From DASVDK01 sp036562265 [NCBI: Thermodesulfobacteriota bacterium] (lineage in GTDB: Bacteria > DASVDK01), in contig DATCKS010000276.1 in assembly GCA_036562265.1 (NCBI GenBank), positions 1 to 6,453 on the forward strand: 6,453 nucleotides of DNA, read 5' to 3'. The number at the start of each line of letters is the position of its first letter. Position 1 is the stretch's first letter. Below are positions 6,230 through 6,453 of this stretch, in pieces. The notes beneath the pieces are model-generated. The model saw only the letters and a program-made list of their open reading frames with translations. It was not told the origin of the DNA and did not search any database. The translations under genes and the position numbers were made by a program.

Positions 6230-6453
6230 GTCGAGCCGCCCACACGAACGCCTCGATCGCGTCGCGATCGCCGAGGTCGACGAGTTCCCTCGTGTAGGCG
6301 CGGTCGAAGAGGATGGAGCTCGGCAACTCGGGGCTGCCGCGATCGCCGGCGCCGAGGCCGCGCAGGCAGACCACGCATCGGGAGGCTCCCTCCCGGCCGC
6401 CGAAGCGGGGCCGGGAGGGGTTCGTACCACGAGGCCGGGGGCCGGGGGAGCCC
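6177..6453 (-). CDS. Tentative C-terminal part of a patatin-like phospholipase (partial, may be a remnant)
   Basis: The minus-strand frame is open from the right edge to TGA at 6179-6177. The segment SPELPSSILFDRAYTREL, followed by VDLGDRDAIEAF, resembles the conserved end of bacterial patatin-like proteins (L-x-S-x-x-L-F-D ... Y ... L-I-x-L-G-x-x-D-A). The catalytic Ser/Asp motifs would lie outside the window. The last ~17 residues are read from DNA antisense to the dehydrogenase 3' end, a 53-bp convergent overlap. The part nearest the window edge (6380-6453) is Pro/Arg/Gly-rich and holds a strong hairpin, so it may not be coding. In that case this is a short remnant rather than the end of an intact gene. 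Resemblance is from memory of the family only. Confidence 0.4.
   Translation of the reverse strand, partial: GSPGPRPRGTNPSRPRFGGREGASRCVVCLRGLGAGDRGSPELPSSILFDRAYTRELVDLGDRDAIEAFVWAARPTARGPRDSPASAGGRP
6254..6270. repeat. Perfect 8-1-8 palindrome CGATCGCGTCGCGATCG
   Basis: It begins 25 nt after the dehydrogenase stop and lies in the putative patatin frame, where it encodes the GDRDAIE region. There is no T-run. It may be a coincidence of GATCGC-rich codons, or it may form a hairpin at the end of the dehydrogenase mRNA. Confidence 0.3.
6388..6419. terminator. Strong 11-bp hairpin, possible terminator-like structure
   Basis: CCCTCCCGGCC (6388-6398) pairs perfectly with GGCCGGGAGGG (6409-6419), and the 10-nt loop can add a further 3 pairs (CCG/CGG). 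It lies 158 nt beyond the dehydrogenase stop. Downstream on the plus strand is only GTTCG, so it lacks a proper T-tract. It could end plus-strand transcripts, or mark the region as intergenic. Confidence 0.35.

Overview
The window is GC-rich and densely coding, with G or C at most third codon positions. It looks like a chromosomal segment of a free-living bacterium that uses sigma-54. Very high GC, NtrC-type signalling, sigma-54 promoters and several apparently leaderless genes would fit lineages such as Rokubacteria/Methylomirabilota, Acidobacteria or deltaproteobacterial groups. That placement is inference, since no marker gene is present. No mobile element, RNA gene or CRISPR array was seen.

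Layout, left to right. (1) 1-401, plus strand: the 3' end of an unrecognised gene with a helical, charged segment followed by a Gly/Pro/Ser/Thr-rich tail. (2) 403-1056, minus strand: a histidine phosphatase of the phosphoglycerate mutase superfamily. Its catalytic residues are intact, but one in-frame TAG sits after codon 40. (3) 1057-1241: a divergent regulatory region with a leaderless-type -10 for the phosphatase, two palindromes, and a sigma-54 -24/-12 promoter facing the next operon. (4) 1242-2933 and 2940-4340, plus strand: a two-component operon made of a soluble tandem-PAS histidine kinase and an NtrC-family sigma-54 activator (receiver, AAA+, Fis-type HTH). (5) 4478-5173, plus strand: a CRP/FNR-family regulator preceded by a full-consensus sigma-54 promoter whose predicted start point falls about 3 nt before the ATG. 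(6) 5252-6229, plus strand: a D-2-hydroxyacid dehydrogenase of the glyoxylate/hydroxypyruvate reductase type, with a leaderless-type sigma-70 promoter. (7) 6177-6453, minus strand: a tentative C-terminal piece of a patatin-like phospholipase, overlapping the dehydrogenase end and containing a strong hairpin.

The main idea is a regulatory circuit. The kinase would phosphorylate the activator. With sigma-54, the activator could then switch on its own operon (promoter at 1176-1191) and the adjacent CRP/FNR regulator (promoter at 4449-4464), giving positive autoregulation plus a relay to a second transcription factor. The individual families are well known. The wiring is inferred from promoter matches and gene order. 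I see no clearly new enzymatic or defence system here.
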